Source: Bacillota bacterium (GTDB lineage Bacteria; Bacillota; Clostridia; Christensenellales; UMGS416). Taken from it: a stretch of 37,414 nt of DNA. Each line of letters begins with the position of its first letter. The stretch's first letter is position 1. The notes beneath the pieces are model-generated. The model was not told the origin of the DNA, did not search any database, and saw only the letters and a program-made list of their open reading frames with translations. The stretch is from the NCBI GenBank assembly GCA_023428265.1, contig JAEYYW010000034.1, positions 1 to 37,414 of the forward strand, given 5' to 3'. Of this stretch, positions 1 to 7,500 are shown piece by piece. The translations under genes and the position numbers were made by a program.

Positions 1-640
1 AAAACAGGCTTTCGGTGTAGGGCGCGCCCAGAAACACGGCGGCGGGGAAGACCATCAGGTATTTCACCGCCCGGCGGCCCTGCTCCTCATTGCCTTCCAG
101 GGCGGCCAGCCGCACCATGACCGCCGCGGCTCCGGCCAGCGCTAGCCACGACACCACCGTCGCTGCGCCAAACTCGGAGCCGAACAGGGGCTTCAGCAGC
201 GCCGCCAACGCCGGGTAAAGCGGATAAAACACAATGAACCAGTGCTGCTCTCCGCCGTTCACGGTTTGGTCGGAGGTGTAGCCATAACGGGCAATGTCCA
301 GATAATGGGGGGCGTCCCAGCGGGAAAACATGGACTCCAATGGGGGAAAGAGTTTGTCAAAACCATAGCCTGCCAGCTGGAGTTTCACATCCGCCGGGCC
401 CAATGCGTTGGCGGCGGCCAGCCCCAGATAGGCCAGCAGCACCAGCGCCAGCCTGGACCCCAGCGCCATCGCGGCGGCCCAGAGCAGCGTCTTTTTCCAA
501 TCCATGGGGGGCTTTTCCTGCAGGAGCGCACCGGGCTGCGCCGGTGCCTTGCCCAGCCCCAGCAGAAAAATTGTGGCTGCCGCCACCAGCGACGCCACAG
601 TCAGAAGTTGCAGGAGGCCACCCAGCAGTTCGGTGATCAC
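1..640 (-). CDS. PIG-V-like membrane glycosyltransferase, partial (3' end outside window)
   Basis: The minus strand is open from a GTG at 640 to the window edge, giving about 213 residues with no stop. The protein is hydrophobic. After two N-terminal membrane segments it carries FSRWDAPHYLDIARYGYT, then FYPLYPALAALL and a conserved TESLF. The WD-HY-DIA-GY loop followed by FxPLYP is typical of the PIG-V/GPI mannosyltransferase II-like family, whose bacterial members are polyprenyl-phosphate-sugar-dependent glycosyltransferases. The acidic loop residues probably form the active site outside the membrane (family knowledge). A GGGGGAAG sequence lies six bases before the GTG, and the upstream gene stops only 13 bp away, so it is the last visible gene of a four-gene operon. 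An ATG at 505 is a possible shorter start. The acceptor (protein, lipid or wall polymer) cannot be told. Confidence 0.72.
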   Translation of the reverse strand, partial: MITELLGGLLQLLTVASLVAAATIFLLGLGKAPAQPGALLQEKPPMDWKKTLLWAAAMALGSRLALVLLAYLGLAAANALGPADVKLQLAGYGFDKLFPPLESMFSRWDAPHYLDIARYGYTSDQTVNGGEQHWFIVFYPLYPALAALLKPLFGSEFGAATVVSWLALAGAAAVMVRLAALEGNEEQGRRAVKYLMVFPAAVFLGAPYTESLF

Positions 641-653
641 AGGCTTCCCCCGT

Positions 654-1340
654 TTATAGCCAGATCGGCTTGATGTGTGTGTCCACTGCCAGCACCGGCG
701 TTTGGCTTTGGGCTTGCACGGCTTGGGCCAGGTCGCGGCGCGCCATCGTGAACTCCACCGGGATGCCCAGCAGCTTCGCCGCGTCCAGCACCGCCTGCTC
801 TCCGCTGAGAATCAGCTCGGCCGTGGTTTCGCCGGCCAGGTTGGTGTTGTGGATCAGCGCATCGATCTTCACCCGGCCACGCTCCTCCATCTGCCGCGCC
901 ATCGCGGCAATGTCCTCCGCCGCAGCGGTGAAGGGCCGGCAGGTGTTCACCACGCAGCGCACCCACTTATCCGTAGCTTCCAGCTCCTTGTGGTAGCGGC
1001 CCAGGGCCGTGGCCCCGGCCGGGTCTCCGCCCACGTCCAGCACCGCCAGGTCATAAGCGCCGGTAAAAGCCGTCAGCACCTCCGGCGGCAGCGCCGGTAC
1101 CTCCACGGTCTTGTTCACAAACAGCGGCGCCACCACTGTGACGCCTGCGCCTTCCAGCAGCGAGCGCTGTTCGCCGGAGCGGAAAAAGGGGTTCACGATA
1201 TCCAGGTCAAACAGCGCCGCGCTGCGGCCCGCTTTGGCCGCGGCCAGCGCCACATTGAGTGAAAGCTCTGTTTTGCCGCTGCCGTAGTGGCCGATGTGCA
1301 CCACCAACCGGCGGCTGCCGATCAGGCTATTTGCGGCCAT
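654..1340 (-). CDS. P-loop ATPase of unknown role (clostridial conserved family)
   Basis: A 228-residue soluble protein with a Walker A near the N terminus (GHYGSGKTE), followed by the family-type FDLDIVNPFFR segment and a Walker B-like VLDVGGDPAGA. This arrangement resembles SIMIBI-type (MinD/CobQ-like) ATPases, where the aspartate after the hydrophobic strand coordinates Mg-ATP. I chose the ATG at 1340, not a longer in-frame start at 1376: GGGAGG lies eight bases upstream of 1340, and the short form overlaps the preceding gene by only 14 bp, as expected for translational coupling. It lies between a one-helix membrane protein and a membrane glycosyltransferase in one operon. The substrate is unknown; an ATP-dependent assembly or metal-centre role would be a guess. 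Confidence 0.75.
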   Translation of the reverse strand: MAANSLIGSRRLVVHIGHYGSGKTELSLNVALAAAKAGRSAALFDLDIVNPFFRSGEQRSLLEGAGVTVVAPLFVNKTVEVPALPPEVLTAFTGAYDLAVLDVGGDPAGATALGRYHKELEATDKWVRCVVNTCRPFTAAAEDIAAMARQMEERGRVKIDALIHNTNLAGETTAELILSGEQAVLDAAKLLGIPVEFTMARRDLAQAVQAQSQTPVLAVDTHIKPIWL

Positions 1341-1677
1341 AACCGCGCCTCCCGCCGGAGGCCAGGCTGCCCACAAAGCCTTTCACGCGCCGGAACGCGT
1401 TTCTGGTGCCCTGGGCGAAGGCCAGCCAGCTTTCCCTGGCTTCATAAAGCCTGCCGGGCTTGCTCCAATAAAAGGCCTGGTCCACTAAAAACACTACCAG
1501 CGCCAGAAGGATTGCCCACAACAGCAGCTCCCTGGCCAGGCCGCCGGAGTTTTCAACCACGCGATCTTTGTATTTGGCGATCAGCGGCGCCAGGCTCCGC
1601 TCGGAAAAGAGCCCGGCGAAGATCTTCACGATCGGCAGATCCTTGAATTGATCCAGTGATTGCAGCAGCTTATCCAT
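1327..1677 (-). CDS. Small membrane protein, one transmembrane helix, unknown function
   Basis: 116 residues. The N-terminal ~45 residues are amphipathic and probably cytoplasmic; one clear transmembrane helix spans about residues 49-68 (LLLWAILLALVVFLVDQAF); the C-terminal ~45 residues are strongly basic and end in GGRRGYGRK. I do not recognise the family. Its ATG overlaps the last 8 bp of the dehydrogenase gene upstream (ATGGATAA), with GGAGG ahead of it, and its own end overlaps the start of the P-loop ATPase. These overlaps on both sides suggest that the three proteins are made together. Confidence 0.7.
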   Translation of the reverse strand: MDKLLQSLDQFKDLPIVKIFAGLFSERSLAPLIAKYKDRVVENSGGLARELLLWAILLALVVFLVDQAFYWSKPGRLYEARESWLAFAQGTRNAFRRVKGFVGSLASGGRRGYGRK

Positions 1678-3265
1678 GTTGCTCCATCCTCCATTGGCCG
1701 ATCAGGGCTTCAGCAGCCCGCATGCCGTCCACCGCGGCGGACACGATGCCGCCGGCCCAGCCGGCACCCTCTCCGGCGGGGTATAGGCCGGCGATGCCCT
1801 CGGCCTGCATGTCCTGCCCCCGCGGCATCCGTGTGGGCGAGCTGGTGCGCGATTCCACGGCGGTGAGCACGGCGTCGGCCATGCCATAACCGGGCATCCG
1901 CCTGTCAAACTGGCGGAAGGCCGCCTTCACAGCGTCTTCCACCACCTTGGGCAGCAAGCCGTTCAGGTTTGCCGGTGCTGCCTCCGGGCGCACGGTGGGC
2001 TTCACCGTGCCAAAGGCTTTCGTCTTTTGCCCGGAAAGAAAGTCGCCCAGCCGCTGGGCAGGGGCGTGCCAGCCGCCGCCCAGCCGGTAGGCTTTTTCTT
2101 CGAGCATCCGCTGGAAGGCGATGCCGGCCAAGGGCCCATCGCCATAATCCAGCGGGGAAACCGCCGCCACCACGGCGGCGTTGGCGTTCTTGCCGTTGCG
2201 GGCCCGAAGGCTCATGCCGTTCACAGCCAGGCGTTCCGGCTCGCTGGAGGCGTTCACCACGTATCCGCCGGGGCACATGCAAAACGAATAGACGGCCCTG
2301 CCGTTGATCGTTGTGTTCAAATGATAATCCGCCGCGCCCAGTTTTGGGTGGCCGGCCTTCGCGCCCCATGCCGCCCGGTCAATCAGTGCCTGCGGGTGCT
2401 CCGCGCGGAAGCCCACCGCAAAGGGCTTGCCTTCCAGCGCCACGCCCTGGGCAAACAGTTGCTCCACAGTGTCTCTGGCGCTGTGGCCGATGGCCAGCAC
2501 GCAGGCTTCGCAGTCCACGGTCTCGCCGGAGGCCAGCTTCAACCCCGCCAGCCTGCCGCCTGTCAGAACCAGTTCCTTCACGGCGCTGCTGAAACGGTAT
2601 TGGCCGCCCAGCGCCTCAATCTGCCTGCGCACCGCCGGGATGGCCTGCCGCAGCCGGTCGGTGCCCACATGGGCCCGGGCTGAAAACAGGATGTCCTCCG
2701 GCGCGCCGCACTCCACCAGCAGCCGCAGCACTTCCGGGCAGCGGTGGTCTTTCACGCGGGTGACCAGCTTGCCGTCGGAAAAGGCCCCCGCGCCGCCTTC
2801 GCCAAACTGGATATTGCTCTCCGGGTTCAGCGGCCCGCCGGCCATGAAGGCGTCGGCGTCGGCCCAGCGGGTGTCCATGTCCTGCCCGCGCTCCAGCACA
2901 ATGGGTTGGTATCCGGCCTTGGCCAGCACCCAGGCCGCCAGCATGCCTGCCGGCCCCGCGCCCACCACCACCGGCCGGGTGGAAAGCTTTTGATCGCCGG
3001 GCGCCGGCAGCGCATAAACCGGTGCGTCATACCGCTCGGCCTTGGCAGAGGGCGCCGCCCGCAGCACCGCCGCCTCGTCGCGCACCTGCACCGCCACGGT
3101 GTGGGTGAAGAGGATATTATTCTGATGGCGGGCGTCCACCGCCTGCCGCAATATTTCCAATGACAGGATGTCGTTCTGTTTCAGCCCCAGCGCGCCGGCG
3201 GCAGCGGCCCGGAGCTCGCCCGGGCCGGCGTCGATGGATAGCCTGAGGTCTGTGATGCGGATCAT
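1670..3265 (-). CDS. FAD-dependent dehydrogenase of the COG2509 type
   Basis: 531 residues. A ~90-residue N-terminal domain (MIRITDLRLSID...) precedes a Rossmann FAD-binding motif VVVGAGPAGMLAAWVLAKAG at about 98-117. Further FAD-type segments are an acidic strand end (IVLERG), the family segment SNIQFGEGGAGAFSDGKL, an ATG-like strand (CVLAIGHSARDT) and the C-terminal GLYPAGEGAGWAGGIVSAAVDG that closes the FAD site. This order and length match the uncharacterised FAD-dependent dehydrogenases of COG2509, related to flavoprotein halogenase/oxidase folds; no substrate is established for them. The cysteine pair in FCMCPGGYVVN is also a family trait. CGGGAG lies 6 bases before the ATG, and a TTGCCC-17-TAAAAT promoter lies just upstream. 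First gene of the minus-strand operon. Confidence 0.85.
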   Translation of the reverse strand: MIRITDLRLSIDAGPGELRAAAAGALGLKQNDILSLEILRQAVDARHQNNILFTHTVAVQVRDEAAVLRAAPSAKAERYDAPVYALPAPGDQKLSTRPVVVGAGPAGMLAAWVLAKAGYQPIVLERGQDMDTRWADADAFMAGGPLNPESNIQFGEGGAGAFSDGKLVTRVKDHRCPEVLRLLVECGAPEDILFSARAHVGTDRLRQAIPAVRRQIEALGGQYRFSSAVKELVLTGGRLAGLKLASGETVDCEACVLAIGHSARDTVEQLFAQGVALEGKPFAVGFRAEHPQALIDRAAWGAKAGHPKLGAADYHLNTTINGRAVYSFCMCPGGYVVNASSEPERLAVNGMSLRARNGKNANAAVVAAVSPLDYGDGPLAGIAFQRMLEEKAYRLGGGWHAPAQRLGDFLSGQKTKAFGTVKPTVRPEAAPANLNGLLPKVVEDAVKAAFRQFDRRMPGYGMADAVLTAVESRTSSPTRMPRGQDMQAEGIAGLYPAGEGAGWAGGIVSAAVDGMRAAEALIGQWRMEQHG

Positions 3266-3292
3266 GATCGCTCCCGAAGTTGTCGATAGCTT

Positions 3293-3321
3293 ATTTTAAC
3301 CCATTTGGTGGGAATGGGCAA
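3293..3321 (-). promoter_or_regulatory. Sigma-A promoter for the dehydrogenase operon
   Basis: On the minus strand TTGCCC (3316-3321) and TAAAAT (3293-3298) are separated by 17 bp, about 28 bp before the start codon at 3265. The -35 matches consensus at 4 of 6 bases and the -10 at 5 of 6. Confidence 0.5.
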
Positions 3322-3356
3322 ATGAGGTGGGAGAAAATGGTTTGGCAAGAAGTATT

Positions 3357-3384
3357 TTGCCTGAGCGGATAAATGAATTATAAT
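3357..3384 (+). promoter_or_regulatory. Sigma-A promoter for the CPBP protease pair
   Basis: A perfect TATAAT at 3379-3384 has TTGCCT at 3357-3362 (16 bp spacer). The predicted leader to the ATG at 3454 is about 63 nt and contains a degenerate copy of the palindromic repeat also found at 19501, 27112 and 27221. Confidence 0.5.
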
Positions 3385-3453
3385 GAATTTATCATTAGAG
3401 TTGTTGGTTGGGGCTCTGTGCCCGCCCGATTTCTTCTATACCGGAGGCTCCCC

Positions 3454-4167
3454 ATGCTTCTCCCGACGCTCTTCACCCTGATTGTCCTCTATTTTCTGGT
3501 AATGTCCATTGCCGGCATGCGCACCTTCCCCCGCATTGCGGAGGCCATCCGGCAGGGTGTGCTTACCCGCGCAAACGTCTATCTGAACCAGATGGCCGGG
3601 CTGCTGTTCCCCGCGCTGCTGGTGTTGGTTCTCTCTGCCTTCGGATTCTATGGCCTTGAGGATCTGGGCCTTGGCTGGTTTCGCCCTGGCCCGGGTTGGC
3701 TGGTCATTGGCGCGGCGGTGCTGGCAGCGCTCTATCTGGGTTATCTGCTGATCACATTGTTTGCGATGGTTTCTGCCTTCCGGCAGGGCAAGCCTTCGCC
3801 GCAGCAGGCGCCGGAGCGGCTCAAGCCGCTGTTTCCGGTCACGGAGCGGGAAAGGAGGCTCTGGGCCCTCACGGCGGTGAACGCCGGATTTGCTGAGGAG
3901 CTGCTGTTTCGCGGGTTTGTGTTTTATTCGCTGGGAGCGCTGTGGCCCGGCCTGCCGGCGCTTGGGGTTTTGTTGATTTCCACGGTGCTGTTTGGCCTGG
4001 GGCATCTTTATCAGGGGCCGAAGGATGCTTTGCAGCCCATGGCGCTGGGGCTGCTGTACGGTGTGTTTTATCTGGCGTTTGGCACGATCTGGCCCTGCGT
4101 GGCGCTGCACGCGCTGCAGGATCTGGTGGTGACCTGGGTGGCAAGAGAGGAACCGCCGCTTGCCTGA
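3454..4167 (+). CDS. CPBP family intramembrane metalloprotease (copy 1)
   Basis: 237 residues, highly hydrophobic with about six to seven membrane spans. The three CPBP/Abi motifs are all present in the C-terminal half: EELLFRG (EExxxR, catalytic glutamates), FGLGHLYQG (FxxxH, metal ligand) and LHALQD (HxxxN/D position). The family cleaves CAAX-type prenylated proteins in eukaryotes; bacterial members are membrane proteases or immunity proteins for bacteriocins, mostly with unknown substrates. An in-frame ATG lies at 3373, but I start at 3454 because CGGAGGC sits five bases before it and the extra 27 residues are not family-like. A paralogue follows 80 bp downstream on the same strand, with long nearly identical DNA stretches near the 3' ends. 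Confidence 0.82.
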   Translation: MLLPTLFTLIVLYFLVMSIAGMRTFPRIAEAIRQGVLTRANVYLNQMAGLLFPALLVLVLSAFGFYGLEDLGLGWFRPGPGWLVIGAAVLAALYLGYLLITLFAMVSAFRQGKPSPQQAPERLKPLFPVTERERRLWALTAVNAGFAEELLFRGFVFYSLGALWPGLPALGVLLISTVLFGLGHLYQGPKDALQPMALGLLYGVFYLAFGTIWPCVALHALQDLVVTWVAREEPPLA

Positions 4168-4247
4168 CTGCCCGATGGCTGGTGTTGCGCTGGCCTGCCT
4201 TGACGGGATGAATTGCCTGGCCGAATGCGAAAAAGGAGGATCTGGGG

Positions 4248-4970
4248 ATGTGGCTGCAATGGGTTTGCCTGCTGCTGTTTATCGCATACTTTGTTGGGTT
4301 TGAGACGGTGTGGGGGCTGACAAGCTTCCGCAAGGCCCTGGCAGACATCATCGCGCACCGGCAAAGCCGCATCCGGCTGTACCGGCAGATGATGGCTGAG
4401 CTATGGGGCCCCGCGCTGGTGGTGCTCGCTTTGGTACTCTTCGGCCTGTTTGATGCAGGCGCCATTGGCCTTGGGTGGCTCCGCCCGGCGGGGCAGCTGT
4501 GGGTCGTGATTGTGGCGGCGGTGTTGGCCGGGCTCTATTTTGCCTATCTGGTCTATTCTCTTGTGGTGCTGATCCGCAATGCTGCCCGAAAGCAAGACCT
4601 GGGCCAGAAGTTTCCTGCGGAGGTGGAGGCAATGCTGCCGGTCACCAGGCAGGAAAAGCAGGTGTGGGCGGCTACTGCGGTCACAGCCGGGTTTGCCGAG
4701 GAGCTGCTGTATCGCGGCTTCCTGTTTCATTTGCTGGGCGTGTTGTTCCCAGTGCTGCCGCCGTTTGCCGTGCTGGGCATTTCCACGGTGCTCTTTGGCC
4801 TGGGGCATATTTACCAGGGCCTGGCAGAGGCCGTCAAACCCATGCTGTTGGGGTTGCTGTATGGCTTTATCTATCTGGCGTTTGGCACGATCTGGCCCTG
4901 CGTGGTGCTGCACGCGCTGCAGGATTTGTGCGCAACCTGGGTGATCAATCAAACAGCGCCGCAGGCATGA
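4248..4970 (+). CDS. CPBP family intramembrane metalloprotease (copy 2)
   Basis: 240 residues, the same architecture as the gene before it: a long first helix, a basic loop (RHQSRIRLYRQ-like), then EELLYRG, FGLGHIYQG and LHALQD, so all three catalytic or metal-binding motifs are kept. AAAAAGGAGG lies nine bases before the ATG. Motif blocks are almost identical at DNA level to copy 1 (for example the stretch encoding LAFGTIWPCV-LHALQD), while the N-terminal halves differ more. This points to a tandem duplication, with the C-terminal half either conserved by selection or homogenised by gene conversion. Probably co-transcribed with copy 1. It converges on the response regulator gene at 5008. Confidence 0.82.
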   Translation: MWLQWVCLLLFIAYFVGFETVWGLTSFRKALADIIAHRQSRIRLYRQMMAELWGPALVVLALVLFGLFDAGAIGLGWLRPAGQLWVVIVAAVLAGLYFAYLVYSLVVLIRNAARKQDLGQKFPAEVEAMLPVTRQEKQVWAATAVTAGFAEELLYRGFLFHLLGVLFPVLPPFAVLGISTVLFGLGHIYQGLAEAVKPMLLGLLYGFIYLAFGTIWPCVVLHALQDLCATWVINQTAPQA

Positions 4971-4985
4971 GCCCGGCGGCGCTGT
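4953..4985. terminator. Possible bidirectional terminator between convergent genes
   Basis: A perfect 10-bp inverted repeat (ACAGCGCCGC at 4953-4962 and GCGGCGCTGT at 4976-4985) overlaps the end of the second CPBP gene and lies before the convergent regulator's end. No good T-run follows (only TGTTTTG at 4994 on the plus strand), so efficiency is doubtful. Confidence 0.35.
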
Positions 4986-5007
4986 CAGCACACTGTTTTG
5001 TTGTGAG

Positions 5008-6600
5008 CTACCCCTTTGCTCTCTGCCCCTCGCGATATTCCCCGGGGTTCATGCCAAACTTGCGCTTGAAGAGCGCGCAGAAGCCGGACACATTGGGATA
5101 GCCCACGCGGATGGCGATCTCGCCGATGCGGTTGGCCGGGTCCTGCAACAGCTCCAGCGCCTTCTCCAGCCGCATGTCCCGCAGGCAGATGGCCAGCGTT
5201 TTCCCGGTGTGCCGGCGAAACGCCGCGCCCACATAGCTGGGCGAGCAGTTCAGCGCCTGTGAAAGCTCCGCGGCGGTCACAGGCTTTTCCACCCGGCCGG
5301 TGAGCCACTCCATGGCCCTGCGCACCAGCTCCCGGTCGGCGCTTTCGCGGCGGAGCTGCAACTGCTGTGCCGCCCGCTCCACGCACCGGTTGAGGATGGC
5401 CGCCATGGCGGGGGCCGTGGCGCTGCCGATGAGCGCGTGCCACACGGCGCCGCCTTCCATCACGGCTTCGTCCGGCTCGCCCAGATCGCGCAGCAGGCAC
5501 TGCACGCCGGCCAGCACCCTCAGGCTGGCGGCGCCCAGGCGGGTGATCTCCCAGCTCTTGCGGCGGGCGGCGTTGAAAAGCCTGTCCACACTGGCGCGGG
5601 CCTCCGCCGGCCCGGCGGTTTGCAGTGCCAGCGCCAGCGATTCCTCGATGGCTGCCAGGTCCACCGGCGAGGGGTCATATTCCTTTGCGGCGCCGTCGGC
5701 GTGGCTCACCACCTGGCCCCGGCCCCAGTCGCCCTTCACTGCCAGCGCCGATGCCGCCGTGCGGAAAGACTGCCTCAGGTCTCTGAGGCGCGCCACCGTG
5801 CTGCCCACGGCCACCGTGACGGAAAACCCTGCCGTCAGCGCGGCGCAGCGTATCTTCTCGGCGGTCAGCAGCGCCTGCCGGGTTTCGGCGGCCCGCCCGG
5901 CCTTTGATATGTCCAGCAGCACGCCGAAGCGGCCCCGCTCCAGATAGGCGCAGTCCAGCAGGCCCTCCAGGCCCAGGCCGGTCACCGCCTCCCGCACGGC
6001 TTCCAGCGCCATCTGCAGCGCCTCCCAGTCCATGCTGATGGAAAGGCGGTCAAAGCCGTCCAGCTCAACAAGCATCATCGCGAAACGGCCCTGCACTGCG
6101 GCCACGCCGAAGTGCTCCAGCCCCTTCAGAAGCTCGCCATCGGAAAGGGACCCGGTGATCAGCCGGTCAAAGAAGTGCCGCCGCAGCGCCGTCTCCCGGC
6201 TGCGCACAGCCTGCCGCAGCCGCTCGGCGGGGCCTTCGCCGGCCAGCTCGTCATCCAGCTCCTTGACGGCGGCGGCCAGCGCCGCTTTCAACTCGTTGAT
6301 GCCGATGGGCCGGGCGATGCGGCGCATGGCGCTCTGCTCGCTGCCCTGCTCGCCGCACACGATGGCTTTCATCCTCGGCTGGTTGGCAAGCAGCGCCTGC
6401 GCCAGCTCCGAGCCGGTCATGCCCGGTTGGCGGATGTCGGCCAGCAGCAGGTCAAAACCTGCCGCATAGGTCATATCAATGGCCTCCTCCGGCGACTCGG
6501 CGCTGCCGGCCAGCCTGAGGTTCAGCGCCTGCCAGTCCACCAGGTCCACCAGCGCGTCCCGTTCGATGGAGTCGTCTTCTGCGATCAAAAGCCTATACAT
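5008..6600 (-). CDS. YesN-type response regulator: degenerate receiver, middle domain, AraC DNA-binding domain
   Basis: 530 residues. Residues 1-~115 are a receiver domain: acidic pocket E8/D9/D10 and phosphoacceptor D55 (LLLADIRQPG) are present, but the usual Thr/Ser is Cys82 (AIVCGE), the usual Lys is Arg97 (IARPI), and the stretch between them is about ten residues short. A ~280-residue middle section has scattered features of the helical/GGDEF-like regions seen in YesN-type regulators. The last ~100 residues are an AraC/XylS double helix-turn-helix (AAELSQALNCSPSYVGAAFRR and IGEIAIRVGYPNVSGFCALFKRKFG). AAAGGTG lies six bases before the ATG. It follows rpiA by 36 bp on the same strand and has no histidine kinase neighbour here. 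In Clostridia such proteins usually control carbohydrate uptake genes; the target is unknown. Confidence 0.83.
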   Translation of the reverse strand: MYRLLIAEDDSIERDALVDLVDWQALNLRLAGSAESPEEAIDMTYAAGFDLLLADIRQPGMTGSELAQALLANQPRMKAIVCGEQGSEQSAMRRIARPIGINELKAALAAAVKELDDELAGEGPAERLRQAVRSRETALRRHFFDRLITGSLSDGELLKGLEHFGVAAVQGRFAMMLVELDGFDRLSISMDWEALQMALEAVREAVTGLGLEGLLDCAYLERGRFGVLLDISKAGRAAETRQALLTAEKIRCAALTAGFSVTVAVGSTVARLRDLRQSFRTAASALAVKGDWGRGQVVSHADGAAKEYDPSPVDLAAIEESLALALQTAGPAEARASVDRLFNAARRKSWEITRLGAASLRVLAGVQCLLRDLGEPDEAVMEGGAVWHALIGSATAPAMAAILNRCVERAAQQLQLRRESADRELVRRAMEWLTGRVEKPVTAAELSQALNCSPSYVGAAFRRHTGKTLAICLRDMRLEKALELLQDPANRIGEIAIRVGYPNVSGFCALFKRKFGMNPGEYREGQRAKG

Positions 6601-6636
6601 TGCGGCACCTTTGCGTGTTGTTGTGGGGTGGAAATA

Positions 6637-7338
6637 TCATAGCCCTTTTTGTCGGTTCCCGCAAGGATTCGGATTCTCCGTCACCACCGCGCCGCCTGCC
6701 GTGCCCACGATGATCCGGTTGCAGAAATTCAGGAAAAGCCCCGTTTCCAGCACGCCGGGGGTTGCCTTCAGATGCTGTGACACGGCGGATATGTCAAAGC
6801 CCCTGCCCAGGTGCAGGTCGGTGATCAGGTTGCCGTTGTCCGTTTGAAACGGCTCGCCGCCGTGCATCCGCAAGGCCGGGCGCAGGCCCTTGGAGTGCAG
6901 CGCCTGCAGGATGTGGCTGTGCCCATAGGGTAAAATCTCCACCGGCAGCGGAAACGCGCCCAGGGCGTCCACCGGCTTGCTGGAGTCCATGATCCAGATC
7001 ACTTCGCGGGCCAGGCTGGCCACCATCTTTTCCCGAAACAGCGCGCCGCCGCCGCCTTTGATGGCGTTGAAACGGCTGTCGATCTCATCCACGCCGTCAA
7101 TGGCCAGGTCTATCCGCTCCACATCGTCGATGCCCGCAAGCCGGATGCCAAGCTGCCCGGCCAGCGCCGCCGTGGCCTGTGATGTGGCCACTGCGGTCAC
7201 GCTGAGGCCCAGCCGCACCCGCCGGCCCAGCTCCTCTACCAGATATTTCGCCGTGGAGCCTGTGCCAAGCCCCACGGTCATGCCGTCGGCAATGTAGTCC
7301 GCCGCTTTTTCTCCGGCAATTCTCTTTTCTTCTTCCAT
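6637..7338 (-). CDS. rpiA: Ribose-5-phosphate isomerase A
   Basis: 233 residues, close to the usual 219-232. Interconverts ribose 5-phosphate and ribulose 5-phosphate in the non-oxidative pentose phosphate pathway. The family motifs are in order: GLGTGSTAKYLVEEL (phosphate/substrate loop, residues 24-38), AIDGVDEID (80-87, with the catalytic Asp/Glu region), IKGGGGALFREK (93-104, with the conserved lysine) and a C-terminal GLF-NFCNRIIVGTAGG segment. The frame stays open far upstream, but the ATG at 7338 is preceded by GGGAGAAGG and is the only start that fits the family; a TTGTAA-17-TATAAT promoter lies just upstream. deoC is divergent, which makes sense because DeoC feeds nucleoside-derived carbon into glycolysis while RpiA handles the pentose phosphate branch. 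Confidence 0.95.
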   Translation of the reverse strand: MEEEKRIAGEKAADYIADGMTVGLGTGSTAKYLVEELGRRVRLGLSVTAVATSQATAALAGQLGIRLAGIDDVERIDLAIDGVDEIDSRFNAIKGGGGALFREKMVASLAREVIWIMDSSKPVDALGAFPLPVEILPYGHSHILQALHSKGLRPALRMHGGEPFQTDNGNLITDLHLGRGFDISAVSQHLKATPGVLETGLFLNFCNRIIVGTAGGAVVTENPNPCGNRQKGL

Positions 7339-7371
7339 AGCCTTCTCCCATTGGCAAATTGTGGCCTTTTG

Positions 7372-7400
7372 ATTATAGGCCGGGCAGGCGCAGTTTACAA
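7372..7400 (-). promoter_or_regulatory. Sigma-A promoter for rpiA
   Basis: On the minus strand TTGTAA (7395-7400) and a perfect TATAAT (7372-7377) are 17 bp apart, ending 33 bp before the rpiA ATG. Confidence 0.65.
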
Positions 7401-7436
7401 ACGGCTTCATTTTGCTTCTCCGCATCTCCGGCGCTC

Positions 7437-7472
7437 TGTTATAATAGGATGGAGCGGGCAGCCAGCCTGCCC
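7437..7472 (+). promoter_or_regulatory. Extended -10 promoter and leader hairpin of deoC
   Basis: TGTTATAAT (extended -10, TATAAT at 7440-7445) lies 55 bp before the deoC ATG; no good -35 is present. The predicted transcript starts near 7452 and runs at once into a perfect inverted repeat, GGGCAG at 7456-7461 and CTGCCC at 7467-7472. This could be an operator or a 5' mRNA hairpin. Confidence 0.5.
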
Positions 7473-7500
7473 AATCACACCAGCCTTCGGAGGAAAAAAC

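Noticed and set aside
242..673. Plus-strand frames opposite the PIG-V-like gene
   Set aside because: Low-complexity Arg/Pro/Gln-rich translations without features, while the minus frame shows family motifs.
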